From contig JAUCBJ010002291.1 of assembly GCA_032718475.1 (NCBI GenBank), positions 51,138-115,137 of the forward strand: 64,000 bases of DNA. The letters run 5' to 3'. The notes under the pieces are model-generated. The model did no database searches, was not told the origin of the DNA, and was given only the letters and a program-made list of their open reading frames with translations. Source of the stretch: Nemertoderma westbladi. Its lineage: Eukaryota; Xenacoelomorpha; Nemertodermatida; Nemertodermatidae. This document shows positions 32,328 through 43,727 of the stretch, piece by piece. Within the stretch, counting starts at the first letter, position 1; each line of letters starts with the position of its first letter. Both the position numbers and the translations under genes were made by a program.

Positions 32328-35266
32328 TAATTGCTATTAAGTAGCAATTTTTGAGCAATCTTGCTTTGTGCTATTATGTAGCAATTGTTGAGCAATCTTG
32401 CTTTGTGCTATTATGTAGCAATTGTTGAGCAATCTTGCTTTGTGCTATTATGTAGCAATTGTTGAGCAATCTTGCTTTGTGCTATTAAGTAGAAATTGTT
32501 GAGCAATCCTGCTTTGTGCTATTATGTAGCAATTGTTGAGCAATCTTGCTTTGTGCTATTATGTAGCAATTGTTGAGCAATCTTGCTTTGTGCTATTATG
32601 TAGCAATTGTTGAGCAATCTTGCTTTGTGCTATTATGTAGCTATTGTTGAGCAATCTTGCTTTGTGCTATTATGTAGCTATTGTTGAGCAATCTTTCTTT
32701 GTGCTATTATGTAGCAATTGTTGAGCAATCTTGCTTTGTGCTATTATTTAGCTATTGTTGAGCAATCTTGCTTTGTGCTATTATGTAGCTATTGTTGAGC
32801 AATCTTGCTTTGTGCTATTATGTAGCAATTGTTGAGCAATCTCGCTTTGTGCTATTATGTAGCTATTGTTGAGCAATCTTGCTTTGTGCTATTATGTAGC
32901 TATTGTTGAGCAATCTTGATTCATGCTATTATGTTGCAATTGTTGAGCAATCTTGCTTTGTGCTATTATGTAGCTATTGTTGAGCAATCTTGCTATGTGC
33001 TATTATGTAGCTATTGTTGAGCAATCTTGCTTTGTGCTATTATGTAGCTATTGTTGAGCAATCTTGCTTTGTGCTATTATGTAGCTATTGTTGAGCAATC
33101 TTGCTTTGTGCTATTATGTAGCAATTGTTGAGCAATCTTGCTTTGTGCTATTATTTAGCTATTGTTGAACAATCTTGCTTTATGCTATTATGTAGCTATT
33201 GTTGAGCAATCTTGCTTTGTGCTATTATGTAGCAATTGTTGAGCAATCTTGCTTTGTACAATTATGTAGCTATTGTTGAGCAATCTTGCTTTGTGCTATT
33301 ATGTAGCTATTGTTGAGCAATCTTGCTTTGTGCTATTATGTAGCTATTGTTGAGCAATCTTGCTTTGTGCTATTATTTAGCTATTGTTGAGCAATCTTGC
33401 TTTGTGCTATTATGTAGCTATTGTTGAGCAATCTTGCTTTGTGCTATTATGTAGCTATTGTTGAGCAATCTTGCTTTGTGATATTATGTAGCTATTGTTA
33501 AGCAATCTTGCTTTGTGCTATTGTGTAGCATTTGTTGAGCAATATTGCTTTGTGCTATTATGTAGCAATTGTTGAGCAATCTTGCTTTGTGCTATTATGT
33601 AGCAATTGTTGAGCAATCTTGCTTTGTGTTATTATGTAGCAATTGTTGAGCAATCTTGCTTTGTGCTATTATTTAGCTATTGTTGAGCAATCTTGCTTTG
33701 TGCTATTATGTAGCTATTGTTGAGCAATCTTGCTTTGTGCTATTATGTAGCAATTGTTGAGCAATCTTGCTTTGTGCTATTATGTAGCTATTGTTGAGCA
33801 ATTTTGCTTTGTGCTATTATGTAGCTATTGTTGAGCAATCTTGCTTTGTGCTATTATGTAGCTATTGTTGAGCAATCTTGCTTTGTGCTATTATGTAGCA
33901 ATTGTTGAGCAATCTTGCTTTGTGCTATTATGTAGCAATTGTTGAGCAATCTTGCTTTGTGCTATTATGTAGCAATTGTTGAGCAATCTTGCTTTGTGCT
34001 ATTATGTAGCAATTGTTGAGCAATCTTGCTTTGTGCTATTATGTAGCTATTGTTAAGCAATCTTGCTTTGTGCTATTATGTAGCAATTGTTGAGCAATCT
34101 TGCTTTGTGCTATTATGTAGGAATCGTTGAGCAATCTTGCTTTGTGCTATTATGTAGCAATTGTTGAGCAATCTTGCTTTGTACTATTATGTGTATCAAT
34201 TTTTGAGCAATCTTGCATTGTGCTATTATGTAGCAATTGTTGAGCAATCTTGCTTTGTGCTATTATATAGCAATTGTTGAGCAATCTTGCTTTGTGCTAT
34301 TATGTAGCTATTGTTGAGCAATCTTGCTTTGTGCTATTATGTAGCTATTGTTGAGCAATCTTGCTTTGTGCTATTATGTAGCTATTGTTGAGCAATCTTG
34401 CTTTGTGCTATTATGTAGCTATTGTTGAGCAATCTTGCTTTGTGCTATTATGTAGCAATTGTTGAGCAATCTTGCTTTGTGCTATTATGTAGCAATTGTT
34501 GAGCAATCTTGCGTTGTGCTATTATGTAGCAATTGTTGAGCAATCTTGCTTTGTGCTATTATGTAGCAATTGTTGAGCAATCTTGCTTTGTGCTATTATG
34601 TAGCTATTGTTGAGCAATATTGCTTTGTGCTATTATGTAGCAATTGTTGAGCAATCTTGCTTTGTGCTATTATGTAGCAATTGTTGAGCAATCTTGCTTT
34701 GTGCTATTATGTAGCAGTTGTTGAGTAATCTTGCTTTGTGCTATTATGTAGCTATTGTTGAGCAATCTTGCTTTGTGCTATTATGTAGCAATTGTTAAGC
34801 AATCTTGCTTTGTGCTATTATGCAGAAATTGTTGATCAATCTTGCTTTGTGCTATTATTTAGCTATTGTTGAGCAATCTTGCTTTGTGCTATTATGTAGC
34901 TATTGTTGAGCAATCTTGCTTTGTGCTATTATGTAGCTATTGTTGAGCAATCTTGCTTTGTGCTATTATGTAGCAATTGTTGAGCAATCTTGCTTTGTGC
35001 TATTATGTAGCAATTGTTGAGCAATCTTGCTTTGTGCTATTATGTAGCAATTGTTGAGCAATCTTGCTTTGTGCTATTATGTAACAGTTGTTGAGTAATC
35101 TTGCTTTGTGCTATTATGTTGCTATTGTTGAGCAATCTTGCTTTGTGCTATTATGTAGCAATTGTTAAGCAATCTTGCTTTGTGCTATTATGTAGCAATT
35201 GTTGATCAATCTTGCTTTGTGATATTATTTAGCTATTGTTGATCAATCTTGCTTTGTGCTATTATT
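32328..35266 (+). repeat. 37-bp satellite array 2 (about 79 units)
   Basis: Same unit as array 1. The first ~28 units carry the same private variants in the same order as array 1, for example the degenerate gattcatgctattatgttgc unit. The arrays then diverge and this one continues about twice as long. Confidence 0.97.
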
Positions 35267-35669
35267 AGTTATACAGTTTTCTCGTGACTCGTTGAGTTTT
35301 TCGTTATTTCCTTTTGGTTGGTTATACAGTACATCAATACCGTATAGAGCAATACCGTATATTTTTAAACTGTTAGAATTATTGGCTTTTTAGCTGCTAG
35401 GAGTATGTTTTGTTGTTTAGTATTATTGGCTTTTAAGCTGCTAGGAGTATGTTTTTTGTTTAGTATTATTGGCTTTTAAGCTGCTAGGAGTATTGTTTGT
35501 TTAGTATTATTGGCTTTTAAGCTGCTAGGAGTATGTTTGTTGTTTAGAGGTATATTATACTGTACCGCGCACTTTGCAGAATATTATAGTTGAGATATGT
35601 GTTTATATCTATAGATAAGTTTACCTTTCGTAGTCACTAGACTGTTGATATGTAGTAGTAGTAGTAGTT
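35267..35669 (+). repeat. Short tandem repeat of 41-43 bp, four copies, with flanks
   Basis: Units with attggcttttaagctgctag followed by gagtatgtttt begin near 35,383, 35,426, 35,469 and 35,510. The flanks have no recognised content apart from a (tag)n stretch at 35,650-35,668. Confidence 0.8.
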
Positions 35670-36562
35670 CCGGTGTAACAGGAAAATATGCCCCCCCGGG
35701 AAATGTGCCCGGGGGGGCATATTTTCCTAGGAAAAAATGCCCCCCCCCCGGCAAATTTCCCTAGGAAAAAATGCCCCCCCTTAGGAAATTATGCCCCCCC
35801 TGAATTATACAATAAACAAAACTTATTACTACTAAAACTTACAAAAATTATACAAAACAATAAACAGTCACTTTACCAAATGAAGGAAAGGAGCAGGTTA
35901 CAGAAGCAGGCCTTTCTAACCAAAACAATAAACGATCATTTAACTAATTGAGGGAAAGGAGCAGGTTACAGAGGCGGGATTTTCTAACCAAAACAATAAA
36001 CAGTCACTTTAGCAAATCAGGGAAAGGAGCAGGTTACAGAGACGGGATTTTCTAACCAAAACAATAAACGATAACATTACCAATTGAGAGAAAGGAGCAG
36101 GTTACAGAGGCGGGATTTTCTAACCAAAACAATAAACAATCACTTTAACAAATCAGGGAAAGGAGCAGGTTACAGACTTAAAAAAGCTTGGAGCTGCTCG
36201 GCGCCCACACAACACCACACACTCGCACTGCTGTTATACCAGTACTTACTACAGTAGCCTACTGACTTAGATACTTCAGTATGCTGTTCTACATCCCCTT
36301 ACTGCCTTACCTGCTTACCTACCGGCAGACCGGTACCGTACTATTCTTCCAACTATATGCTACCAGCAGACCGGTATCGTACCAGTTTTCAGACTTTTGG
36401 GGGGGGCTAATTTTCCTGAGGGGAGGCATTATTTCCTAAGGAGAAAATGCCCCCCCGGGCTAAATTTCCTAGGAAAAATTGCCCGGAGGGACATAATATC
36501 CTAGGAAATAATGCCCCGGGGGGCATATTCTAGGGGGGGGGCTGATTTCCTTGTGACACCGG
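35670..36562. mobile_element. Putative non-autonomous DNA element with G/C-palindromic terminal repeats
   Basis: The left end CCGGTGTAACA and right end TGTGACACCGG are imperfect inverted repeats. Each is followed inward by iterated blocks of ATGCCCCCCC and the palindrome TTTCCTAGGAAA. The middle (35,855-36,178) is five copies of a 68-bp repeat (aataaac..., ggaaaggagcaggttacag). No transposase and no clear target duplication were found, so the superfamily is unknown. Confidence 0.5.
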
Positions 36563-36565
36563 GAA

Positions 36566-36979
36566 AGCGGCCCGGCTCTGTATTCGATAAACAATATTAA
36601 AATGCACAATATAATTATGATTACCTACGCTAAAAACTACAATCTACTGCATTATCTCGCGATAAACGTACAAGAAGAACTTATTTTTCGTCTATCGAGA
36701 GAAATTAATTTATAATTTACTATTTAATATTTGTGTGAAAGAAAATAAATGTACCTGTGAACAGAAATAACTGCCAGATTTATTGAGTTTCAATTATGTG
36801 TTGCTTTAGTGCCTTCTTGAACATATGGGCAGAACCTTTGAACCGTTGCAAACTGTCAGGAAGTTCATTCCATAAATTAAGACCCCTGTATAGTAAGTGT
36901 GAGCGAGCAAAATTAGTACGTGGTGATGGTAATCTATAATGGAATTGCTGTCTAGTTTTCCGTCCGTGAATACTGATAT
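36566..36979 (-). pseudogene. Element C, 3' piece (RT C-terminus and 3' UTR)
   Basis: Reading minus from 36,979, the frame that stops at the BEL element on the far side (54,576) continues without a shift. It gives the CR1/Jockey-type C-terminal motif LLYRGLNLWNELPDSLQRF and ends at TAA, 36,782-36,780. About 200 bp of AT-rich 3' UTR follow. This piece was separated from the rest of C by the BEL insertion. Confidence 0.85.
36975..36979 (+). repeat. BEL target-site duplication (left)
   Basis: GATAT, matching 54,576-54,580. Five bases is normal for BEL/Pao. Confidence 0.85.
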
Positions 36980-38237
36980 TGTACGCGCTTTTGAAGACCT
37001 TTAGCAGTTTAACCTGCCAAAATTTATATGTCTTTTGGTTTATAAATAGACTTTAGAAGATGACAAATATTTAACACCAATAAACACAACATTAGCAGAA
37101 GCCAGCCTAGTGCGCGTCCATTCACCCGCTGGATATACCCGGGAGACTGGATTCTGAGGGCTTAGATTATTATTGCAGTGAAGCTTACTGTATTGTATTA
37201 TTCGATTGATCGTTAATAAATAATTTCTGACTAATATTATTCACTTTCGGGAAATATTAACAGTTCCTTTAGGACGTGGCGCTCTATCTAGGTAAACAGA
37301 GATATGACTTATACTAATCACAACGGTATTATGATTCACGTATAAGGTGCATTCTTTAGGAAATGCTTCGTTATCAGTCACAATCATGCACACTACCGGT
37401 AACACACAATACTGCCCACTAATTTGCCGACCGTCAATGATTTTTATCATATATAAAGAGAACAGAAACGGACCAATGTAGTGCTTATCAAATAGCATTA
37501 AATTCACTACATACACAATAATATAAGTCGCAATCGCTATATATAACCCGTCTCTCTAACCTGTAGTGTATCAAGAAAATTGGGAAATTTGGGTTCTTTA
37601 TAAATGTTCTCCAAATAATATTCAACCAAACAATAGTAAATAGCAGTATAATAATGTATATTGAACCGATAATGTAAGACTGAATTGCGATCAGTTGATA
37701 TGATTAGATAAGTGATGTGATAAGTGATAACGGTTATATGCTCTATAATTTAAGCCTACTAATGTTTCTTCTAAAGTATGAAAGCTAATTGACTCTAGAG
37801 CCGTTGTTCCTGGCCTAGATAGCAACAACACAACAGTATCACAAAAAACAGTAAGACTGAACACTCCCAGCATGATCGACCAAATATCTACACGTCGACA
37901 GAAAAAATCGCTCTGATTGGCTCAAGCCAAACAAAGAACCCTGCGTCCAATGGCTATTTCCATGCCAGCAACCAGCTGCTAGATGTCGCAATCTGAATCA
38001 TCAAGGCTAAGCTGTGTAAAGGTATTTGGTACATTGCAGGTTTTTTGCCTTACCATGTCCGCCAAAACACGTATATAGCAGAATGACTTTTATGTCCGTT
38101 AAAACACCTATAACGGTACCTTGCGGGCGAGGGGAATATATATACAGTTAGAGAACCTTTTAGAGTATTCCAGCGCCTGGGGGGGAAACTGGATTGCGAA
38201 GCAAAGGGGCCAGTTATATCCCACAGAAGCTTTTACA
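36980..38237 (-). repeat. BEL 3' LTR (left on the plus strand)
   Basis: Plus-strand edges TGTACGCG and CTTTTACA; in element orientation the LTR runs TGTAAAAG to CGCGTACA, the usual TG...CA. Small frames inside (37,241-37,516 and 37,691-37,873) recur in the other LTR and have no recognised function. Confidence 0.92.
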
Positions 38238-38245
38238 CCGCTCCC
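38238..38245 (-). promoter_or_regulatory. BEL polypurine tract
   Basis: On the minus strand GGGAGCGG lies immediately before the 3' LTR, the position required for plus-strand DNA priming. It confirms the minus orientation. Confidence 0.7.
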
Positions 38246-38315
38246 AGAAAATGGGATTTGAGTCTATAAAATATACAAAATCACAGTTTCTAATATACGT
38301 AAATACTCTAAACAG

Positions 38316-40091
38316 TTAGTCTTTCTTGCGCGGACGGCGTTTACGCAGTTTTTTAAAGCTAGCCAGAGTCCTTTTCTCTTTGGGGCGAGCCACTTTACAA
38401 GGAGGGCTATAACTCCTGGGTGAAGGGTGCAATATGATTGCATCAGAGGGTGTAGGATTATGGTCTGTGTATCCGCCAGTCGAAGTACCGTGTTGATTGG
38501 CATCAACGTCCGGGGAGAGGGGTCTAACGGCTTTGAGAGCTCGTTTCAAGACAGCCGCTCTTACGGGTCCTTTACGAGTGGTCTGAACGAGGGCCGTGGG
38601 TGGACCATAGGCAGTTAGAAACCTCCGGGGTTTAATGGTCCTTTCCAACTCGCGTTCGCGGGCTCGGTATTCGTAAGGCCGTCGATATACTTCCTGTAAC
38701 TCGGGGTGTGAGTTAACAAACAAGTCTCCATAGTCCGGATCCTGACGGATATAATTGATTAAGTTATAGGAATGAAGGTCGCTAGGATTAACACTCCTGA
38801 GAAATTTGCGTACGAATTTGGTTGAAATACATTCTCCGACGCGCTTCAGTAGCTCGTAACTTGATATGCGTGATTTCTGTTCAACTGAAGCGAATAGATA
38901 AGGATGGAACGCATAAACTCCTTCGTAAGCGCGTCCGGGATAATAGCGATGGCGTGAATCACAATGTAAATCAGCGTTCGCTTCCCAAGCTCTGATGTAA
39001 CGTAGTGTGATCATTTCATCTACGCTTTCCAAATCGTGATTAAAAGGGCAATCGAAACTGGCATGTCCCTTTAGTTGACAATGGTGACATTGAGTCATAA
39101 ATTGAGGGCAAACCGCAAAGATATGCAAGTTATTGAGTCTGCAATATGCGCAATAAATTTCCATAGTCGGTTGTTCTTGGAAATAGGAACAGCGGACGTT
39201 GGTATCCATGGGCGTATCGTGGTCTCTCGATGCGCATAACCGACAACGTTGCCTAGAAACGTAGTTGGCATGTCGATAATCGTACGCAGTGAGACACTGT
39301 GGACCTTGATACCATTCTATGATGTAATCGTTGTCGCTGGTCCGGGGCGCGATAGGCTGAATCTCTTCAGATTCTAAACATATTGGTTCGTCTTCCAAGT
39401 GCATAGCTGAAGTGGGCGCGTCTGTCTCTTCAGGTGGACCTATTGTCTGAATTTCCATGACAGAATAACCTGTGGGGATTCGAGGTCTTTGTATAACAGA
39501 GGAGTGTAAGTTTGATATACAAATCTCTTGGAAAACGGCGAATCCAGCGCTATCCAACTTCTCTGCAGCTGAGTCTCTTAGGCTGAGCTTGGTCAAAGCG
39601 CGGTCTTTAAATTGGCTATCCACGTTGCGGAACGGGGTTAAATATCGCCGGAAACATTCGAAACGGATGAATTTATTATGTTCATCTAGCTTAGCGAGTT
39701 TGGTCCCAAGTATTAATGGATGGGCGCGTATAGTACGACTGCACACATCGGCTAGCCAACCGGCAAGTGCGGTGTTTTCAAAGACCGTGTATATAGCTAA
39801 GGAGGGACGGAGTGGAACACTCATGAAGCTATACACGGCGCCAGTTGCGGTCAATGGTCCATCAAAGTATAATCGAGAATAATGGTCTCCGTATACTTGT
39901 TGATAGTTAATGGGATTTCCGACTTTGAAATTCCATCCGTATTCCTGAAAGGCAAGATGTCCGATGGAAGTTCGTTGCACCTTTGTAATGTTGCTAGACG
40001 TATTAGCATACATGGTGCGGAAGAAACCTCGACCTTCTGCCCAGGGAGCAATCAGCTGAGTATCAACGAAAGGGTATGGAATGTTCTCCAT
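38316..40091 (-). CDS. BEL accessory ORF: 591-aa protein with three Cys/His clusters
   Basis: Complete frame from ATG (40,091) to a stop 79 bp before the 3' LTR, the place where an env gene would be in env-bearing elements. There is no signal peptide or membrane segment, so it is not an envelope protein. The N-terminal ~205 residues match nothing I know. Then come Cys/His clusters: CRLCASRDH with a later Cys (283-301), CAYCRLNNLHIFAVC (314-328, CX2CX5HX4C) and CHHCQLKGHASFDC (335-348, an exact CX2CX4HX4C zinc knuckle). The C-terminus is Arg/Lys-rich (KKLRKRRPRKKD) and could serve nuclear entry or nucleic-acid binding. Likely an RNA- or DNA-binding accessory protein; this is inference. The second copy at 29,860-31,025 keeps the frame open. 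Confidence 0.75.
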   Translation of the reverse strand: MENIPYPFVDTQLIAPWAEGRGFFRTMYANTSSNITKVQRTSIGHLAFQEYGWNFKVGNPINYQQVYGDHYSRLYFDGPLTATGAVYSFMSVPLRPSLAIYTVFENTALAGWLADVCSRTIRAHPLILGTKLAKLDEHNKFIRFECFRRYLTPFRNVDSQFKDRALTKLSLRDSAAEKLDSAGFAVFQEICISNLHSSVIQRPRIPTGYSVMEIQTIGPPEETDAPTSAMHLEDEPICLESEEIQPIAPRTSDNDYIIEWYQGPQCLTAYDYRHANYVSRQRCRLCASRDHDTPMDTNVRCSYFQEQPTMEIYCAYCRLNNLHIFAVCPQFMTQCHHCQLKGHASFDCPFNHDLESVDEMITLRYIRAWEANADLHCDSRHRYYPGRAYEGVYAFHPYLFASVEQKSRISSYELLKRVGECISTKFVRKFLRSVNPSDLHSYNLINYIRQDPDYGDLFVNSHPELQEVYRRPYEYRARERELERTIKPRRFLTAYGPPTALVQTTRKGPVRAAVLKRALKAVRPLSPDVDANQHGTSTGGYTDHNPTPSDAIILHPSPRSYSPPCKVARPKEKRTLASFKKLRKRRPRKKD

Positions 40092-40984
40092 GTTCCTGTA
40101 GGATGACTAATATGTTTTCCGCCATTGATGGTAGTGGTAGAGAGCAGGGGAAGGCCTATGTCGTATTCAGAAATATTCAGAAATACGATCTCAGTAGGAG
40201 GATTCAATCGTTCGAAGACTATCTCTAAATGAATTTATCCCTAGCGAGGAGGTAAACACCAGTTCAAGGATATGTTTGTCTCAGTTGTTCTACATAAGAT
40301 TTATTTCTCCAATCATTGAGGGAGGTGAACAACCAGATTTATGACCCATAATGGTACCAGTTGTTCACAAACTATCCTCGTGTCCTTTCAGTCCTTGTTT
40401 GTATCACGGTTGCGGACTTAAGGAAATTATTGGTGGTTGATTTTCTAATCAACAACGCGAGGGTGGAAGTTGATATCATAAATATCAACAGAATGTGGAA
40501 TGTGACATGGACGAGAGGTGCGGACACCAATATGAGCATACAAATAAACAGTAAGGGGTGGGGGGATTTATTAGGAGGCGGTATGATCCATACCACGATA
40601 CGGCAATGATTGGTCGATCGTCTCCCAAAGCTCCGAGCACATTGGGAAGAGAAGGTGGGACGAAGTATGCTGTATTTTCGATAGCGATGTATAGAGGGAT
40701 AAAGGGAGTAAAGAGGAGGGAGGATATATGGTAGTATCCATAAGATACCACAATGGACATGTTTCCGTCACACCATCATTCATTCTTGCCCTTTAATTGT
40801 GACACTGATCACAATAATTACAGGAAAACGATGAAGGAAGAGAAATTACAGCCTCCCGAAGGAGACCGCCCGCGAGCACCCGTGCCCCGGGGAAAAACTA
40901 TTCACATCATGGACCCTGGACATTAACCCATGTCTCTTCTCCAGTGTTCTCCTCTATTTGTCTTTACAAGCTTTCTTCCACGTT
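40092..40984. other. BEL interior between accessory ORFs, no gene recognised
   Basis: Short frames on both strands only. None has recognisable motifs. Confidence 0.4.
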
Positions 40985-41362
40985 CTATCTTTCGAGTTGT
41001 TTTCGAATAGAATTCTCGCGTTCCATTCTCGGTTTATCGTTACGACTCCGCTGGGTATGATATTTAAATAGAACCATTTCCCTTTCTGTATCTACATCGT
41101 CCGTATCATGTAAATCGATAGGATGGCCGGTCGTTAAGAAGTCCATATACGTACCAATACGATTCGTATAGCGAGTGGTGAATTTTCGATAGTCCAATTC
41201 ACGCGCAAGTTGCTCTTGGGACATCGGCGGTTCGATATAACGACCATCGTCCTCCGTAATGGTTGGATCGGCTTCACCGCGTATTAAGCTATCTACAAAT
41301 GCTTGTAAAGGTAGAGTATATCGCTCCCTAATACCAAGATCATCTTCTATCAACTCCGTCAT
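40985..41362 (-). CDS. BEL accessory ORF: 125-aa charged protein
   Basis: ATG (41,362) to stop. The start is acidic (MTELIEDDLGIRERY), the middle has a PPMSQEQLARELDYRKF helix-like part, and the end is basic (SIRKQLER). No membrane segment, cysteines or known motif. It lies between the integrase and the 591-aa ORF on the same strand. It could be a separate accessory gene or the remnant of a longer one. Unrecognised. Confidence 0.45.
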   Translation of the reverse strand: MTELIEDDLGIRERYTLPLQAFVDSLIRGEADPTITEDDGRYIEPPMSQEQLARELDYRKFTTRYTNRIGTYMDFLTTGHPIDLHDTDDVDTEREMVLFKYHTQRSRNDKPRMERENSIRKQLER

Positions 41363-42962
41363 ATCTGCTATCTGAGTTTATTAATATCAAATAAGTTTAT
41401 ATTTAGGCGAGCGGGCGTCGCTGCCTACTTCTCTTTGCCCCCGGACAGTGGGATTCTCAGCGCCGATGTACCGTCGTCGCGGTGTTTACGCCAACATGTA
41501 GCAACAGCACGACAACGATAACCGGCACAAGTCACTCCACTGTCCGTCCCAAAGGCTTGGATCCACTTAGGTTCTTTCTATAGGAGAGTTGGGCTACCTT
41601 TACAATTGCGACTAGCTACTGTAAACATACTTTAGCAGTAACATTCACCTATAAACGCACAAATTCCACACAACTGTCACCAACTACACACATACAGGCC
41701 ATTTGTCCGTTAGTCAGTGCCTTCCAGAATGTCACGTTATTACTGTGTATCCTTGGATACTAGCAGTGTGCTATATTCTATGCTATGCAATGGGGCAAGC
41801 CTTCTATTGTTCTTTTAACTTGCTTCTAATTCTAGCGTGGGTGTTGCTATGGTGACATTATGGAATGCTAGCGGTAGAATTAGGTTAATTCTCATGCATA
41901 CAGATCTGGGATGCTATTTAATAATAATTCTTTAATTGTCAATATCCTCTTTATGCATAATTTTATTAATTTTATCGGCTATTGACTATATGTTGGAGAT
42001 TCTCGCACTCTAATACACTCAATAGGATGAATCTCCGCTCCCATGATCTATTAATTAATGGAATTTTGGGAATGTTATAAATTGTACAAAATGACAATTT
42101 ATGAAATTCATTTAAAATATGAATTTAAATTTATTCCCGTGAATTTTATTATTTGATGTTAAAATTGACACAATTTGATTCCAGAGCAGGTCTGGTGACA
42201 TAGGATCCTTAATTCTATGAAATTTGTCTTTTAAGAGTATCGGTAAGTGCTACGATATCTTAATCGACTAGAATTGTTAACGGATCTGAATTTTACAGAT
42301 TTTAATAAATATTAAATTAATATTTAAGATGGGCACCGATTTATTCCAGAACTTGTCTGGGGACGTTAACCACTGATTCTAGAATTTGTCTTTCAAGTAT
42401 ATCGGTGGGTGCCGCGATATCTTAATCGACTAGAATTACAGATGGTCAAAAAGTTTAACAGATTTATTTGCGTTTTACGCTACTGTTAGAGGGACATCAC
42501 GCTACTATATGTATTATTTAATATAAGGTAGAAGAGCAATATCGCACGAAGCAATGTCAGTGTGAAGAGGCAAGTCGTTTCCAAGGTCTACCCAGAGCTT
42601 GGTTTAGCCGAGACACGAGGATCTGAACTTTGCATTCCTAATACTCTGCCTACCAATAATACTTGAATATAGTAGTGGCTTTATTGTACTTTAAGAAGTA
42701 CGGACATTTCATCTTACTGTAGTCACGTATTTATAATATGATACGGACAGTAAGGAAAGAGAAAAATAATTATTTTCTCGCCGTCGCACTAAATATATAT
42801 TAAGTAATTACGTACGTAATAAACACTAATATATTGTACTAATCTACTAAATAATCACTAAATAACATTTTACTAAATAAAATTGAATAAAAACGATTAT
42901 AATAAAGTACATAATAAAGTTCGCATATAAAAATATAATAAAATAGATAAAACAATATAGTA
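41363..42962. other. BEL interior, 1.6 kb without a gene
   Basis: AT-rich. A direct repeat of about 70 bp (gatatcttaatcgactagaatt landmark) lies at about 42,210-42,280 and 42,376-42,440. It may contain signals for expressing the downstream ORFs, but none is recognisable. Confidence 0.4.
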
Positions 42963-43727
42963 TCACGTTAGGGAGTCCCTAGATGTTTGAGGAATTAGGG
43001 AGGTGGTTGTGGGAAGAGTGTCTTGCCTTCCATAGTTTCCAGAGAGTTCTCTGTCTCTTTCCAGTAAACATAAACGACCAACTGGGCGATTGAGTTGTTG
43101 CGTCTCAAAGATTATGCCTGGCTTCTTGAAGTTACGCCGCATGACGACAAGTTCTACTGAGCGCACTAAACCATCCTCCGAGATGTGGGTCTCGATGATA
43201 CGACCTGTCTGCCACCGTTTACGTGGGAGGTCTGGATCTACAATAAGCACCATATCTCCGGCACTGACGTTTTCTTGCTGCGCAAACCACTTAGTTCGAA
43301 GTTGTAGCGTGGGCAGATAATGTTTCTCGAAATGGTCAGCGAAACGACGGGATAGCAACTGCATAAGCTGCCAAGTTCGACGGCAGTATTCGTCTCCGTC
43401 GGCAATCTCCGATCGTGGGAGCATGGCTACAGGTTTCTTCAGTAGGAAGTGCGCGGGTGTTAGCGCTTCCAGGGAATCGGGACTCGATGAGACTGGCATA
43501 AGCGGTCTCTCGTTGAGATAGGCAGCGATTTCCTCCATTAACGTCCGCAAAAGTTCGTCGGTGAGATATGCGCGGCATGGCACTATAAAGTGAAATGCGG
43601 TTTTGACACTTCGAATTAATCTCTCCCAACTTCCTCCCCACCAAGGGGCGTCGGCGGCGTTGAAGGTCCAGCTAGACGCTGTTATCCTTAGCTGGTCGTC
43701 CACCTGTCTTTGGTTCCAGTCCTTCAC
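42963..43727 (-). pseudogene. BEL integrase, C-terminal part (frameshifted from the rest)
   Basis: Contains APWWGGSWERLI with the catalytic Glu of the DDE triad, then NERPLMPVSS, LTPAHFLL and the C-terminal domain typical of BEL/Pao (DUF5641-like: LRTKWF, GDMVLIVDPDLPRKRWQTGRI). The upstream frame ends in a stop at 43,724. The correct frame resumes upstream of 43,727 with a GTNFIGANNEI stretch. Confidence 0.85.

Larger units (their letters stand above)
31026..39481 (+). repeat. Tandem segmental duplication, right copy
   Basis: Same order as 26,288-31,025 but with the longer satellite (about 79 units), a 0.9-kb G/C-palindromic element, the 3' piece of element C and the full BEL LTR. Since the BEL insertion with its target duplication lies in this copy, the left copy's BEL part must be derived. 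Confidence 0.88.

Noticed and set aside
27671-35266. CRISPR-like regular repeats
   Set aside because: The 37-bp units are head to tail with no unique spacers, in a eukaryotic transposon context.
35688-35951. 87-codon plus frame rich in Pro, Gly and Lys
   Set aside because: It is a translation of G/C palindromic blocks and the 68-bp repeat of a non-coding element.
37241-37516. 91-codon frame in the BEL LTR, with relatives at 53,647-53,853 and small frames at 37,691, 29,235 and 54,028
   Set aside because: They exist only because LTR sequence is duplicated. The first is already truncated by an indel in the other LTR, and there is no domain.
38316-40091. Envelope gene of the BEL element
   Set aside because: No signal peptide, membrane anchor, glycosylation-rich ectodomain or furin-type site. 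Cys/His clusters and a basic tail point to nucleic-acid binding instead.
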